Assembly (NCBI GenBank): GCA_963575645.1
Contig: OY754470.1
Coordinates: forward strand, 48,453,201-48,517,200
Length of the DNA: 64,000 bases
From: Xanthostigma xanthostigma
Lineage: Eukaryota > Arthropoda > Insecta > Raphidioptera > Raphidiidae
Direction: 5' to 3'
Shown here: positions 10,040 to 20,457 of the stretch, piece after piece
How positions within the stretch are numbered: position 1 is the first letter of the stretch
Layout of the letters: each line of letters opens with the position of its first letter
Translations under genes and position numbers: made by a program
Notes under the pieces: model-generated
Database searches by the model: none
The model's input: only the letters and a program-made list of their open reading frames with translations
What the model was told of the DNA's origin: nothing

Positions 10040-10648
10040 CTAGCGGTCCCGCCCGGTTTCACCCGGGTGTAAAAGAACGAATGGGGAAGGGAGGAACATG
10101 AGTACACACATTCATCTTAGTTTACCGAGATGAATGTTGTGTCCAAATTTCATGATGATCGGAGTTACCGTTCAAAAATTTTTGTCGATAAAAAGCAATA
10201 TTTATACTTTTTTTAACTAATAATTTTTTTTTAATTAATTAAATGAAATTAAAATAAATTTAAAAGTAAACCTTAGAAGAAAGCAATGTAGAAAATAAAA
10301 AAAAAATAAAAATATATTCGCCCTACGTAGGGCTCGAACTCACGACCCTGATATTGACATTCGTGTGCACTACCGATTGCGCTAGCCGGCGTTGTATTCT
10401 GGCAACGCTAACATGAGTATATTTAGTTAGTGCATTTCACCTGAATAGAAGCTTATTTTTGAGATACATTTTGCAACATTTTTCATTAATGCTCCGCTCT
10501 TAATAGCCGTAGACTGATTTTATATAGCCTATAGCCTTCCTCGATAAATGGGCTATCCAACAAAAATTTTTTTTCAATTTGAACCAGTAGTTCCTGAGAT
10601 TAGCGCGTTCAAACAAACAAACTCTTCAGCTTTATATATTAGTATAGA
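10040..10648 (-). mobile_element. Helitron, family D, carrying a tRNA-like segment
   Basis: On the minus strand it starts TCTATACTAATATATAAAGC (10648 inward) and ends GGGACCGCTAG (10040-10043 is CTAG). Plus-strand neighbours are A (10039) and T (10649), the A/T target. Body blocks: GAACGCGCTAATCTCAGGAA, AGCCCATTTATCGAGGAAGG, a tRNA-Lys-like stretch, CGGTAACTCCGATCATCATG and TTCGTTCTTTTACACCCGGG. At 609 bp it has no RepHel gene and is nonautonomous. Full copies lie at 22029, 24958 and 62769. Confidence 0.85.
10319..10390 (-). other. tRNA-Lys-like segment inside a Helitron (decayed)
   Basis: Reverse complement begins GCCGGCTAGCGCAATCGG and ends GTTCGAGCCCTACGTAGGGC, keeping an A-box-like and a perfect B-box-like promoter. 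The anticodon region has mutated (ACACGAATGTCAATATCAG). It is homologous to the better preserved copy at 22413-22484. It is not a functional tRNA. Confidence 0.7.
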
Positions 10649-11689
10649 TGATGCATTTTCATTCACTTATTTATAAAATGAATTTCTATACGACGAAATT
10701 ATTGAATCAATGAGCAACGAAAAATTTACCTTATACAGTTTAATGGTTTCTTTTCCCGGCAAAAATAGAATACCTACTTCTGTAAAAAGAGCACTAATGA
10801 CTATGACGAGAAAGAACGGTAAACGAAACGAGTTCGTTAGAAACATTTTTCTGATGATAAAAAGTCGACAATGGTTTGAAATACTTAGCACTAACTTCTA
10901 CTTCAATTATTTAATAATTTCAATGATAAGGTTTCACGTTTACGTACAAACTGATACATTTTTCTTTCAAATAATGTTCGTGCACTGTTTTATATAAATT
11001 AAATTAAAAAAAAAATGGAATATGTCAGAAAAGGTAGCAACTACTGCTTCTCAGAAATATAAAATGATAATAATATTCCAGTTGTAAAATTTTTGATTAA
11101 ATAGAAAGAGACTGCTCGCTTAATGAAATACATAATTGACGAACTCCGTGCAGTGTTCAAAATATCTCTATTTTTATTATTCTCGATCTTAAAAAAAATG
11201 AAATGCCGGATTTCTCTGGACTAGATAAAGGTATCAAACTGGAATTTAACATATTACTATCCCGCTTAAAAAATATTATCTTGTAAAGGAGACACACAAA
11301 ATAACTCTATTTAACGTCATTTGATATAACGACAAACCCCTTAAAACGTCGAAAAATTTAATTCTAGTTGGTTTACCTTGTTGCTCATACAACGATACAC
11401 TCTAAATACCGACACACCCACTCTAAATAACGACAACAATACGTCATCATTAAGCAATAAACAGTACTTGTTTGTTGCTTTGCTGCATTGTTGTCGGCAT
11501 CATGCGTACCGAAGATTCTAAGAAATTCGTTCTTTCATATATTTAACTCAGATGTTTATTGATAAGCTGTCATATTCTTAGTTGCCCACAAACTTGCAAA
11601 CTGTGAACATGGCGAGTAAAAGAAAATCTTTTACTTTTAAATTAAATCTTATTATATTATGAGTAAATATATAGGTATTATAATAAAAA
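10649..11689. other. AT-rich spacer with overlapping random frames
   Basis: Open frames run on both strands over 10667-10997, overlapping each other, with no recognisable domain. About 11300-11470 has repeated CTCTA(A/T)(A/T)TAACG(A/T)C words that resemble part of repeat M. No gene is supported. Confidence 0.35.
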
Positions 11690-11758
11690 AATATTAATGG
11701 ATTATTTTGTCTCTCCGTTTAACTACAACTCTCAATAACGCCACAAAGTGTCGCTATA

Positions 11759-12509
11759 CAGTGTGTTCCTGGATTGAGTTCACAATAGGTGAGATTGACC
11801 AAAAATTTTCGGATTGGAATTTCATATTTTCATTTTTCCGCCCTGCTTAGTCTGAAACTTATTTTTAGTTTACTTTCGATTTTTTTAAATCAAGTAGGCC
11901 TTTACAGTTGAGCAAAACCTCTTTTCGTTTCAGGTAAAGTACCTTTTCCGTTCATAGTACGCAAAAGTGTCACTAAGAAAAGTTGTTCACAATAAAAAAT
12001 TACGGCGTTATGCAAATTTTCAGAATGATCGGCCTACTTTGATAAAATCCACTGTTGTTTTATTTTGTTTGAAAAACAATCGCGTGGAGGAAGCCAAATA
12101 GAGTAATTGAAGTTTAATTAATTTTTTTTGATAAACTGTAAAAATTTGAATGTTAATTTGAACACTTCTAATCATCTTGGTTTCTCATCTAAGATTTATC
12201 ATGTAATCGTTAATAATAAATATTTTTCTACTTCTATTATCAAAGTAGGCCGATCATCCCGAAAATTTGCATAACATTGTGAACAACTTTTCTTAGTGAC
12301 ACTTTTGCGTACTATGAACGGAAAAGGTACTTTACCTGAAATGAATAGAGGTTTTGCTCAACTGTAAATGCCTACTTGATTTAAAAAAATCGAAAGTAAA
12401 CTAAAAATAAGTTTCAGACTAAGCAGGGCGGAATCCCAAAATATGAAATTCAAATTCGAAAATTTTTGATCAATCTCACCTATTGTGAACTCAATCCTGG
12501 GACACACTG
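11759..12509. mobile_element. Foldback element with ~300-bp inverted repeats
   Basis: Left arm CAGTGTGTTCCTGGATTGAG (11759 on) and right arm ending at 12509 (reverse complement CAGTGTGTCCCAGGATTGAG) stay inverted-complementary for about 300 bases, through TTTTCCGTTCATAGTACGC and AAAGTAGGCCGATCAT, around a ~140-base loop. TATA at 11755-11758 and 12510-12513 is the target duplication: the related sequence at 10005-10030 has a single TATA at this point. No coding sequence. The superfamily is uncertain. A 4-bp TATA duplication could also be read as TA plus TIRs beginning TACAGTGTG. Confidence 0.85.
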
Positions 12510-12513
12510 TATA

Positions 12514-13173
12514 TAAAGTTTACACTTTAGTTCACAAGATTTTTCTCAAACACTGCTCGTAAAAAAGCTAATAGTACTACAGTTTACATACCTAAACTTT
12601 ACAACAGCTAAATTCAAAGCCAAATACTGTTGATAACATGGTGGTAGGGAACTCCCGGCCCGCAAATTTTACTCGCACTTGTCCATTTTTTTTTAATTGG
12701 TCGTTTAATTGGATTGCTAAATGTAATTAAAAATAAATGAATTTCCGAAAGCGTCAGTGAATTTGCAGAGGTATGAGAGAACGGTGATAATATTTCCTCC
12801 TCTCCATAACCTGTCGATGCCAGATACATTCGAACAACGACCGGCTGAAGTGACTGTTGGAGAAGCGACATGGCAGTATAGTAACTAACTTTCAGTCTGT
12901 GGTCTAACTGTGGTAGCAGCCAAACCGATTTACCCCCGTTTACAATATTGCCATAGGATTAAATTGTACGTTCACATACTCTACATGCAACATGTTTATA
13001 AACATAATAATAATAAAATCCTTTAATCGCATCGTACAAACTTGACATTAAAAGTATCAAACGAATCATTGTTTAAAGGAGTGTCATTTATATAGCAATT
13101 CGATTGACACTACCACAAAATACTGATTATATAAGTGACTGTATAAAGGTCGCCGGTTCGTATGTGCTTAGCT
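12514..13173. other. Spacer; open minus frame without family support
   Basis: A minus-strand frame (12614-12871, 85 codons) is open over moderately GC-rich sequence. Its translation has no motif I recognise, and no splice or promoter signal was found. Left unannotated as a gene. Confidence 0.3.
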
Positions 13174-13176
13174 TAA

Positions 13177-13835
13177 GGCCTAGTTTATATATGAGGCGTT
13201 CAACGCGCGTTGAACGCGCGTTGACATTTATACCACTGTTTACATGGTTATCGATTTTACGCGTTAAGAGCACGTTTATTTTATAGTTTATACGCTAGTT
13301 GAGTGTTGTATTCTGTCGAAGATGGACGTTGCAGATGCAATCTGTTTATGGATGCTATATCGAAGAAGACAGCGTCATAAAAAAATCGAAAATATTGGGT
13401 TCATCCTATTTTACAAAATAGACTTACCTTAAGCTTGTACATTACACTTTATCCGAGTCTAAGGAATTATGAACCTACATTTTTCAACTACTATTTCGTC
13501 GATGAATAGATCATAATCAAATTCTTTTCCATCCATTTTTTATTTTAAAGAAAACTTTTTAGAAAAAATAATCGAAAATATTGAACAGCAGGAACCTATT
13601 GTTTCAAATCGCGCGTTGTATTGCATCTAAACACAGCAATGCTAATCAATGTTTAGTTAGACATGATGTAAGCGCGCGTTGACGCGCGTTGACAGGGTAT
13701 TTGCGTTGTCGTGGCGTTGAACGCGCGTCGTCCACCAACGCGCGTTATCATATAAACAGTTCTATACAATTGTATAGAAACTGTAAACACGCGTTGGGCC
13801 AACGCGCGTTGAACGCCTCTCATATAAACTAGGCC
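13177..13835 (+). mobile_element. PIF/Harbinger derivative with ACGCGCGT-rich ends
   Basis: TIRs: GGCCTAGTTTATATATGAGG at the left, and GGCCTAGTTTATATGAGAGG as the reverse complement of the right end. TAA flanks both sides (13174-13176, 13836-13838), the 3-bp target typical of PIF/Harbinger. Both subterminal regions are packed with the palindromic word CAACGCGCGTTGA (about 13200-13225 and 13670-13815), probably transposase-binding repeats. Between them lies a broken N-terminal transposase fragment. Length 659 bp; the DDE catalytic part is missing, so it is nonautonomous. Confidence 0.85.
13322..13509 (+). pseudogene. PIF/Harbinger transposase N-terminal fragment
   Basis: ATG at 13322 opens MDVADAICLWMLYRRRQRHK. 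After a frame change in the A run near 13380, the frame from 13387 to the stop at 13507-13509 reads RKYWVHPILQNRLT, then TLYPSLRNYEPTFFNYY. These match the conserved start of insect Harbinger nucleases (RR...WVHPI...R...G.F.TL...L......FF.YFRM), from family knowledge. The catalytic domain is absent. The fragment sits between the TIRs of the enclosing element in a consistent orientation. Confidence 0.8.
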
Positions 13836-13838
13836 TAA

Positions 13839-15127
13839 GGCTAGATTTGCTGCTAGATTTAACTACTAATTTTATAGCATTGGTTTTCTTGGTTGCTTTT
13901 ATGTGTCGCTTCACACGAGACGTTTTTTACGCTTATTTTGTAGGTAATTTTACGGGTAAAATATTTTTACATGGCCCTAATTATAATATTAAAAAATACC
14001 AAATTAAAAATACACAAGCGCTCCTACGTCAGCTGACCTAAATACTGACCCTGTGTAGAAGTTTAAGACTTTAATTTTTAGCTAATTAATACACATTTTA
14101 AAAATAATTTATTATTATTTATAACAAACACTCAATTTTAAAAATGTAGGGTAAATATTTTGAAGAATACGTTTTTTAGGGGATTTTCATTTTAGGGTTA
14201 GGGGGAAATCAATTCTCTGTGTCAACACTGCAAAATACTGAAATTCTAAACTCGACTCTCGGAGGATAATAATAAGTTTGTGTGATTTCCAATTGTCGAC
14301 TTTTCTTTCAATAGATTTCGTTATTCCAAAACATATTCTTTGTTGAAGGAATTGTTTTCAATTTTATACTCGATATTATTTGTAAATAAACAGGAAGGTA
14401 ATATTTGTATAAAGGATATTATGCCGTCAGATATATTTAAAAAAGGTAAAAACATGCTTACACAATACTGGAAAATGGAAAAAATATAAAGACGTTCGTG
14501 TTGACTTTACCTCTCAAATAAGAATTCGTTATATTGAAAGAAAATATTGAGAGATTATTTTTTTTCCCAAGTTTCAAACAGCGGACAAAAACCTCAATAC
14601 AGTGTAAGCCGATTTGACTATTTTGTATGGTTTTAAGGGTTTTCTTTTATTTTTAGTGTAAAACCGAAAGTTTTCGAAACCCAAACGCGATTTTAATATT
14701 AACCTTCTATACTCAGTGCCGGCTTTAATAATTTATTTTACGTAGGTAATTGTGCGAAATAAAAAAATTGTTTATGTAGGTATGTATAACACGCATCACG
14801 AATCTAAAAGGCTCGGAAGTTGGATGCAAATGCGGGCTTGCGCTTGTACAGTTTGTTGAAAAACTACAAACTCGCAACTCAACAAAACTAAAATAACAAT
14901 AACAACTTGACAATAGCGTACTCGACTGTACTTTAAAGCAGGAAAGCGATAAGTGACAAAGGCAACGAGAGATCACGGCCAATCACCGACGAGCGCACGT
15001 TTCGTGCAGGTAGCTGGGAGGTGGTGGGAGTATCAACGGCTCTAAAATGTGCCTTTGCGACGCTGTTTGTGACTAACTTCCGAACCTTTTAGATCCGTGT
15101 CGCGTATTATATAGTACACGTATATGT
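13839..15127. other. AT-rich spacer
   Basis: No gene recognised. Minor features: a 64-codon frame at 13847-14041 in AT-rich sequence and a somewhat GC-richer stretch at 14790-15060. The word GTTCGGAAGT/ACTTCCGAACC occurs inverted (about 14815 and 15077), perhaps the ends of a decayed element of roughly 280 bp. Confidence 0.35.
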
Positions 15128-15130
15128 ATA

Positions 15131-15740
15131 ACTAGTTCTGTCCATTTTTGAACGGACAATACTAGTTCTGCTTGTTTCATTCAATCAACGTCCGAACCCG
15201 AATAAAAATAGGGTTATGTTCTTGTTTATGTACCTATTTTTCTCTTCCTATTGAATTGCTCTCCTGAATGTTATAATTAATATATTGGTGGGATATTCAG
15301 TGTAATAATTAAGTAAAAATGCAATGCAAATTCGAGTCTCAACTAGATCGGCTATTGGAGGCTTCTGAAACATAATTTTATGACGACACATAATTACCTT
15401 ACTACACTAAGTGAGGTTACGAAAGCAAATTTCTTGAAAGCCAAATTAAAACCTCTGTCTGCTAAACAATACAGAAGAATAAATCGCTTTAATATAATAA
15501 GTATCAGTAATGTAGAAAAGTTAATTAAAAAACGCAAAGATGATTCCGATGCCGATATTCAGAAATAGACAGAACTAGTTTTGTCCAATTGAAAATGCGC
15601 AAAACTAGTTTTGCTCATTTTATAACGCTCAATACCCGTTTAAATGTAAGATTTCGAGTTTGGTAAATATTCGTTGGTCAAAACTAGTTTTGCGCATTTA
15701 TTTCGGTCATTGACCGAATTCGGGTATAGACCGTAACATA
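15131..15740. repeat. Cluster of ACTAGT(T/C)TG motifs
   Basis: The palindrome-centred word ACTAGTT(C/T)TG occurs at about 15132, 15162, 15573, 15603 and 15680, often followed by TCC or CGC. The pair at 15131-15175 and the pair at 15571-15615 have the same internal spacing and orientation, so they look like direct repeats about 440 bp apart. They bracket the coding-like fragment at 15319-15568. They could be ends or internal protein-binding repeats of an unknown transposon. Confidence 0.45.
15319..15568 (+). pseudogene. Possible KRBA2/Ginger-like integrase N-terminal fragment
   Basis: A first frame from 15319 reads MQCKFESQLDRLLEASET and stops. The adjacent frame from 15380 continues with a basic 62-codon stretch containing KPLSAKQYRRINRFNIISI and NVEKLIKKR, then stops at 15566-15568. 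This resembles the N-terminus of insect KRBA2-like proteins, whose integrase derives from Ginger-type or LTR-type transposons (a pattern like YRRLKRFDV...EKLI), recalled from memory. No integrase catalytic core follows, so at best it is a truncated, frameshifted remnant. Alternatively it is an unrelated small ORF. Confidence 0.35.
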
Positions 15741-16870
15741 TACACAGCCTACGAAACTCATATCCTTTCCTTTTTCGCAATCGCATATAAAAATAAAACT
15801 GATTCTTACCTGATACATAACTGAAGAAATAGAGTCACAGCCCACAGGATTTCTGAAAAGAACACCCCGATTGCGGCAATTCTGTAAAAAAAAGTAATAT
15901 AGATTATAAATCACGGTCAATTCATGGAATACCTATTTAATTTACCCAACTTCTATATAATAAAATCCAAATCTTTTTACTTAAAGTCTCCATCTAACTG
16001 TAGAAATATATTTTTAGTGAATTTTAATTATTTATATTAAATTTTCATAGCTTATATGTATATAGTTTTGGCAGCAACAATCTCCGAAACTACTGAACCG
16101 ATTTTAATGAAATTCTGTATGTGTCTTGCTTGGTTCAACTTACACTGTAGGATAGTTGTAATATTTCGTACAAAATTACGGTGTCTTGTGAAAAAACCGG
16201 TTTTAGTAACATGCAGCAACATCTGATAGAATTTACTCAAAGCTATTAGTTCAGAAGGAAACAAAAAACTGTATTAGTATCAAGTAGCGACATCTGAAAG
16301 AATTCGCTCAAAGCTATTAGTTCAGACGCAAATCTGGTAGAATTAGTTCAGACGCCGGGCCGCAAACAAAATACATTTTGCAGAATTATATCTATCGTAC
16401 CCGGGTAAAACGGGGACGGACCGATAGTTTCTTTATAAAGTTTCACAGATGTCCGAGATAACGAATGATTCATTTACAAATTATGAAGTGAGGAAATCTA
16501 CTTTTAACGTAGCCTGTATTATGGTTGTTTTTTTTTGGTAAAAAACTTTTTTTTTCACCGAAAACAGGTCAACATTTTAATTATTAGTACGAAATAAATT
16601 CTGTGAGTTTATTGATTAGCAAATATCAAAAAAGCGTGTAAAATTTGATAGATAGCTCTTATGGACATTAATTAGTTGCGTGGCATGTCACAAACAGATT
16701 TTTCCACCCTCTTTAAAAACAGTAACGGAAAAAAATCATCAATTTTTGTTAGAAAACTGATTAAGAGGGAGGCTCTCTCATTGGTCGATTAATACCTCGC
16801 ACACAAAATGCTACAGATTATAGAATGATTAAAATATAGGCTTTATGGTGTTTAAATCTTTGATTAGAAC
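15741..16870. other. AT-rich spacer with a block shared with 38.8-39.0 kb
   Basis: About 16080-16220 contains CTGAACCGATTTTAATGAAA, TGTACAAAATTACGG-like and AAAAACCGGTTTT words that match, inverted, 38870-38985. This is the usual body of a Helitron-like or LINE-tail repeat. CAAAGCTATTAGTTCAGA is duplicated at about 16240 and 16310. No gene. Confidence 0.4.
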
Positions 16871-17146
16871 TCTTCAATAAATAAAATTATATTATATTTC
16901 AAGCCAATTATGTTAACAAAAATATATAAATAACATTAAATTCATTAACGTTTCGGCCCGGATTTCGATATTAAAAAACACAAAGCGAATTTTATTAGAA
17001 ACTAATTGTTAGTTAATTTTTATATTTTAGATCAGTTCTGAAGAAGATCCAAATCCCGACCGAAACGTTAATGTATTGAATTATATTTATATATTTTTAT
17101 AATTGTCTGAAAAATTGGTCAATAATTTTATTTATTTATGGTGTTT
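16871..17146. repeat. Family I foldback repeat (ACGTTTCGG type)
   Basis: Inverted arms: TTCAATAAATAAAATTAT...ATTAACGTTTCGGCCCGGAT at the left, and ATCCAAATCCCGACCGAAAC...TTGTCTGAAAAATTGGTCAA at the right. The motif TCAGTTCTGAAGAAGATC is inside. Related copies: 35692-35850, 48285-48400 (half) and 59599-59994 (most complete). Noncoding snap-back element of uncertain superfamily. Confidence 0.7.
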
Positions 17147-17869
17147 AAATGCAGCGCGTCTTTAGATTTTTTGAATCCATTATTTTTAACTTAGAAGTCA
17201 CGTTTGTTTTATTCGAACAGATTAAATAAAACCATTTAAAAAACAATTTAATCAGAAAAGCATTATGTGGCCTCAATTAATTTTATTCTTTAGTTTGTAG
17301 TGTTCCAGTTTGGTGCATAAAAATAAAATCATTTGCTTTGTTAAAATTAAAAATCCAATTTATGTGCTATCATATATGTGCCTTAGTTTTTGTAATTCGA
17401 CTAAATTTATTATTATCAAATTTTAATTTGACTACGTGTGATTGAAGACCTAAAAATGGCACTTCACGAATAAATTACTGAAATATATCAAAGAAAGAAA
17501 ACACTTTAAACAATAAACGGGCGGAAATAAATGAGCGGCCATCAGTTAAACTTTTGTCTCTGTTATGAATAGTATCATGTTAAAATATTTCCCGGGTTTC
17601 ATTATAAATCTTTCTAAAAAATGTACGCAATTTATAAAATTATTATTTCCAGCTTAAGCTAACACTGGCATTATCTTGAGAAATAATGCTAATTTGAATT
17701 TTTTTTTATATCGGTTGTGAAATGATGAGATGCAAGCAAGTTTTTCGTCAATAACTTAGAAGCAGTGGTGGCTTGTGGGTCCCAAAGCTTGTGCAGGTTC
17801 TAGGAGAAGATATGTTCTTAAACTCAGGGGCATAGCTGACTATTTCATAACAGACGCCATTCACACCAT
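17147..17869. other. AT-rich spacer, no gene seen
   Basis: Low-complexity AT sequence. No supported coding frame, repeat or RNA. Confidence 0.45.
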
Positions 17870-18214
17870 GACTAATCTTCCACCTATCACACTTCCCGTT
17901 ATTTTCTACATTTTTAAACTTCCACTTAATTAACAGCAATGAGCGAACGAAGGAATTTTAGGACATTAGGATAAGGTAGGCAAATTTTGAGCATAGGAGT
18001 TGGACAGGTAATCGGCCATGGCCTTGAATAAGGAACCATCTCGATATTTATCTGGAATTATCGAGGAAAACCATGGAGAACCTCAACAAGATGGCCGGTA
18101 CAGGAATTACCGGCGAGAGGCAGCAGGAAAAAGTCCCAGCAACATCTGCCCCCGCCGGGATTCGAACTCACGAATGCGAGTCTAGTTCTCTCACCACTAC
18201 GCCACCACGGGACT
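17870..18214 (-). mobile_element. tRNA-derived SINE, family F
   Basis: The minus-strand head CCCGTGGTGGCGTAGTGGTG with the B-box-like GAGTTCGAATCCCGGCGGGG marks a tRNA-derived Pol III promoter. The body holds GGGACTTTTTCCTGCTGCCT, GGCCATCTTGTTGAGG-type and ATAAATATCGAGATGGTTCC blocks, ending GTAGAAAATAACGGGAAGTG. Other copies: 23297-23614, 45129-46262 (split) and 52895-53289. This copy lacks part of the head between the anticodon region and B box and part of the GAGAAACGATAATTCC segment. Confidence 0.85.
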
Positions 18215-18762
18215 GAAAAAAAAAAACTGTAAACGTGGAAGGTTCTTCTCCCCTGGCAACGTTTTTGCTTATCCGTTACAATAATACGTATTTATTCTAA
18301 AAATCGCAAGCAAGCAAGGTCAACAAAAAAAGTTTTTGTAAATTTGAACGTCTACATAGTCACGTACTTTTTAAAATAAATTAAAGCGTTTGCAAAATAA
18401 AACGTATTTTAAAGTTTCAACATTATAAAAAAGTAACATTAATGTTTTATTCGTTGAAGACAGAATTAATATCGATATCTAAATGGATCAGAATGGTAAA
18501 AACAATAAAATGCAAGCAAAAGAACCGACCAAGGAGTCCGTAAGTTGCGTGCGTAGAAATAATACTAGGATCATGAAAACTAGAGATTATGTCGTTACGC
18601 ATATGTTATAAAAAATGGGTATACAAATATTTCATCTGTAACTATAAATTATATGTAATACGAAAGTACACAGCCTTCTATTAATCCCAAGATTGAAGTT
18701 CTCGTTGTCTACATTCTAGTAAGTTCTACCAACATTTTTGATATCAAAAATATGAAGAATCA
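18215..18762. other. AT-rich spacer
   Basis: No gene or shared repeat recognised. Confidence 0.45.
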
Positions 18763-18975
18763 TAGAATAGAATAGAATATAATATATTTGTTTAAATACC
18801 ACCATTACGTGGCATAACATCGTCATACAATTAAAAAAAAAATAATAAAATAGACAAGTATAGTACACTAATAAAAAAAATCTTCTACAGAATAATGACC
18901 AGCCTCAATCAACCTCCTCCGCACAAGATTTTTGAACTGTTTTAGGGGAAGGTTTTGAACATCAAGAGGCAATTT
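18763..18975 (-). mobile_element. 3' end of a second LINE (LINE-2), C-terminus plus tail
   Basis: On the minus strand a frame reads LPLDVQNLPLKQFKNLVRRR, then LIEAGHYSVEDFFY and a stop. This is typical of the extreme C-terminus of CR1/Jockey-type reverse transcriptase proteins (LP...F...L...L....YS.EEF). It is followed by an AT-rich 3' UTR and an ATTCT-type tail (18763-18783). The copy is about 210 bp, heavily 5'-truncated. It abuts the 3' end of the other LINE at 18976. Confidence 0.7.
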
Positions 18976-19640
18976 ATTGAATTATCATTATAATTATAAT
19001 AATAATAACCACTATATTAGAGAGTATTTTTTTAGAACACATTAATGGCGTCAACAATAAAAATATGTATTACAACATTATTTATTAAAAAATTCATTTA
19101 AATTATAAAAGTTGTTTTGCAATAAAAATTTATTTATTTCCTTTTTAAAAAGAGATTTTTTGTTAATATCAATATTTTTAACATTCTGTGGCAAATTATT
19201 ATGTATTCGAATCATGGCATTGCGTGTTCCACGACTCGTCACTTGCAGATGATGTTGATCGTTTTTCAGAGTGGATGTTTTATTTCTAGTGTTGTGCCTA
19301 TGTATTATATTGTTTGATTTGAAAAGAGCAGGATTTAATCTGACGAAATTAGAGCATTCTAGAATAAAAAGGTCAATAATCGTAAGGATGTTTAATTTTT
19401 TGAAAAGAGGGCGGCAATGTTCTCGAGGAGCAGCGCCTGCCATGATTCGAACACATAATTTTTGTATTATTAAAATTGTTTTAATGCTTACAGAGTTGCC
19501 CCAAAATATTAGACCATATCTCTTTTTTACTCTGTAATTCTAATGTTTTGCAGGATTTAAGCAAGAAAAGATGTTTGTTTTCCTTATCCCAGTCTGTATC
19601 AATCATATAGAATTTTCGATTGATATATTATGGGGTCTCC
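18976..19640 (-). mobile_element. 5'-truncated LINE (LINE-1), minus-strand copy
   Basis: Nearly identical to 45720-46190 on the other strand. It runs from an ATT-type tail (18976-19010) through the 3' UTR words TGTTCTAAAAAAATACTCTC and GTTGACGCCATTAATGTG into the C-terminal coding region. Homology to the 45-kb copy fades near 19530; 19531-19640 is not matched. The 5' truncation and simple tail indicate target-primed reverse transcription. Confidence 0.8.
19078..19530 (-). pseudogene. LINE reverse transcriptase C-terminal region
   Basis: The open part reads from WGNSVSIKTILIIQKLCVRI through MAGAAPREHCRPLFKKLNIL, RLNPALFKSNNIIHRHNTRN and LNEFFNK to a stop. This is the thumb/C-terminal region following the reverse transcriptase domain in L2/CR1/Jockey-like elements (pattern Q..A.R.I.......C..LF..L.IL.....). 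The palm motifs, including the catalytic aspartates, lie upstream of the truncation point and are absent. Confidence 0.8.
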
Positions 19641-19738
19641 CTTGAAACCGTTTTTAGGTTAATAAATACAGTTTTTTTGATATTACGAATTGTAGATCCT
19701 TAAAAATAAAAATCAGTTCCATTACACATGACAAATTA

Positions 19739-20457
19739 TTGACGTGATAACGTCTTATAAATTGATGAATCACCAATATTATGATGAATCACCAATATTA
19801 TAAATTGATAAAACACCGGCTGCATGTACGAAAAAGTATAACGTAACGTTCCTAACGTTCCTAACGTTCGTAACGCGTAACGCATAACGCATAACGCGTA
19901 GCGTTCCGCCTGACCCTGTGCGTGCTTTTTGCTAATTTCTCGCTCAATTTAAATCAGATCGGTTTGAAACCAGTCTTAAACGAAAGAGGAGAACATTTTA
20001 CATAGATTTCGTATAACAGAATTTGCCTAAACAGTTTTTTTATACAAATTTATATAGAAAAATATTTTATACAAATTTATATAGAAAAATAGCTGTATAA
20101 ATGCAATGTTGTCTAATGCATGGCGCGACGCGGTCGGTTGTCTTTGTTTGCCGTACATGGAAATTAGAAAATAACGTATGTCTTGTCTTAACATGAAAAC
20201 GGCTGCATTTCTAATGTTTATTTTTTGACATTAGTATTTTGTGATTTGCTAAGCCTTCTAAGTTAACTATTGGAATAACTAATTATTATTAGAACATAAT
20301 ACTTTGTAAGTTGCAAACGTCACTTTTGACATTTCTTATCATTCCGACACCAAGGATAAGCGGATTGAAACCAAATTTTGGGAGGTTTAGGTTATGTATT
20401 ACGGAATACGTTATCACGTAAAACTATCGTCCGTAAACCGACTTTACAGACAACCAA
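19739..20457 (-). repeat. Family A, minus-strand chimeric copy
   Basis: On the plus strand it starts TTGACGTGATAACGTCTTAT and ends CGACTTTACAGACAACCAA, the two ends of family A. The middle differs: at about 20353-20390 it contains AAGCGGATTGAAACCAAATT and TTTTGGGAGG from repeat B, joined directly to the A sequence TTTAGGTTATGTATTACGG. The AACGTT run is present with variants (GCGTAACGCATAACGC). The copy is 719 bp, against 591 bp for the two standard copies. Confidence 0.75.
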
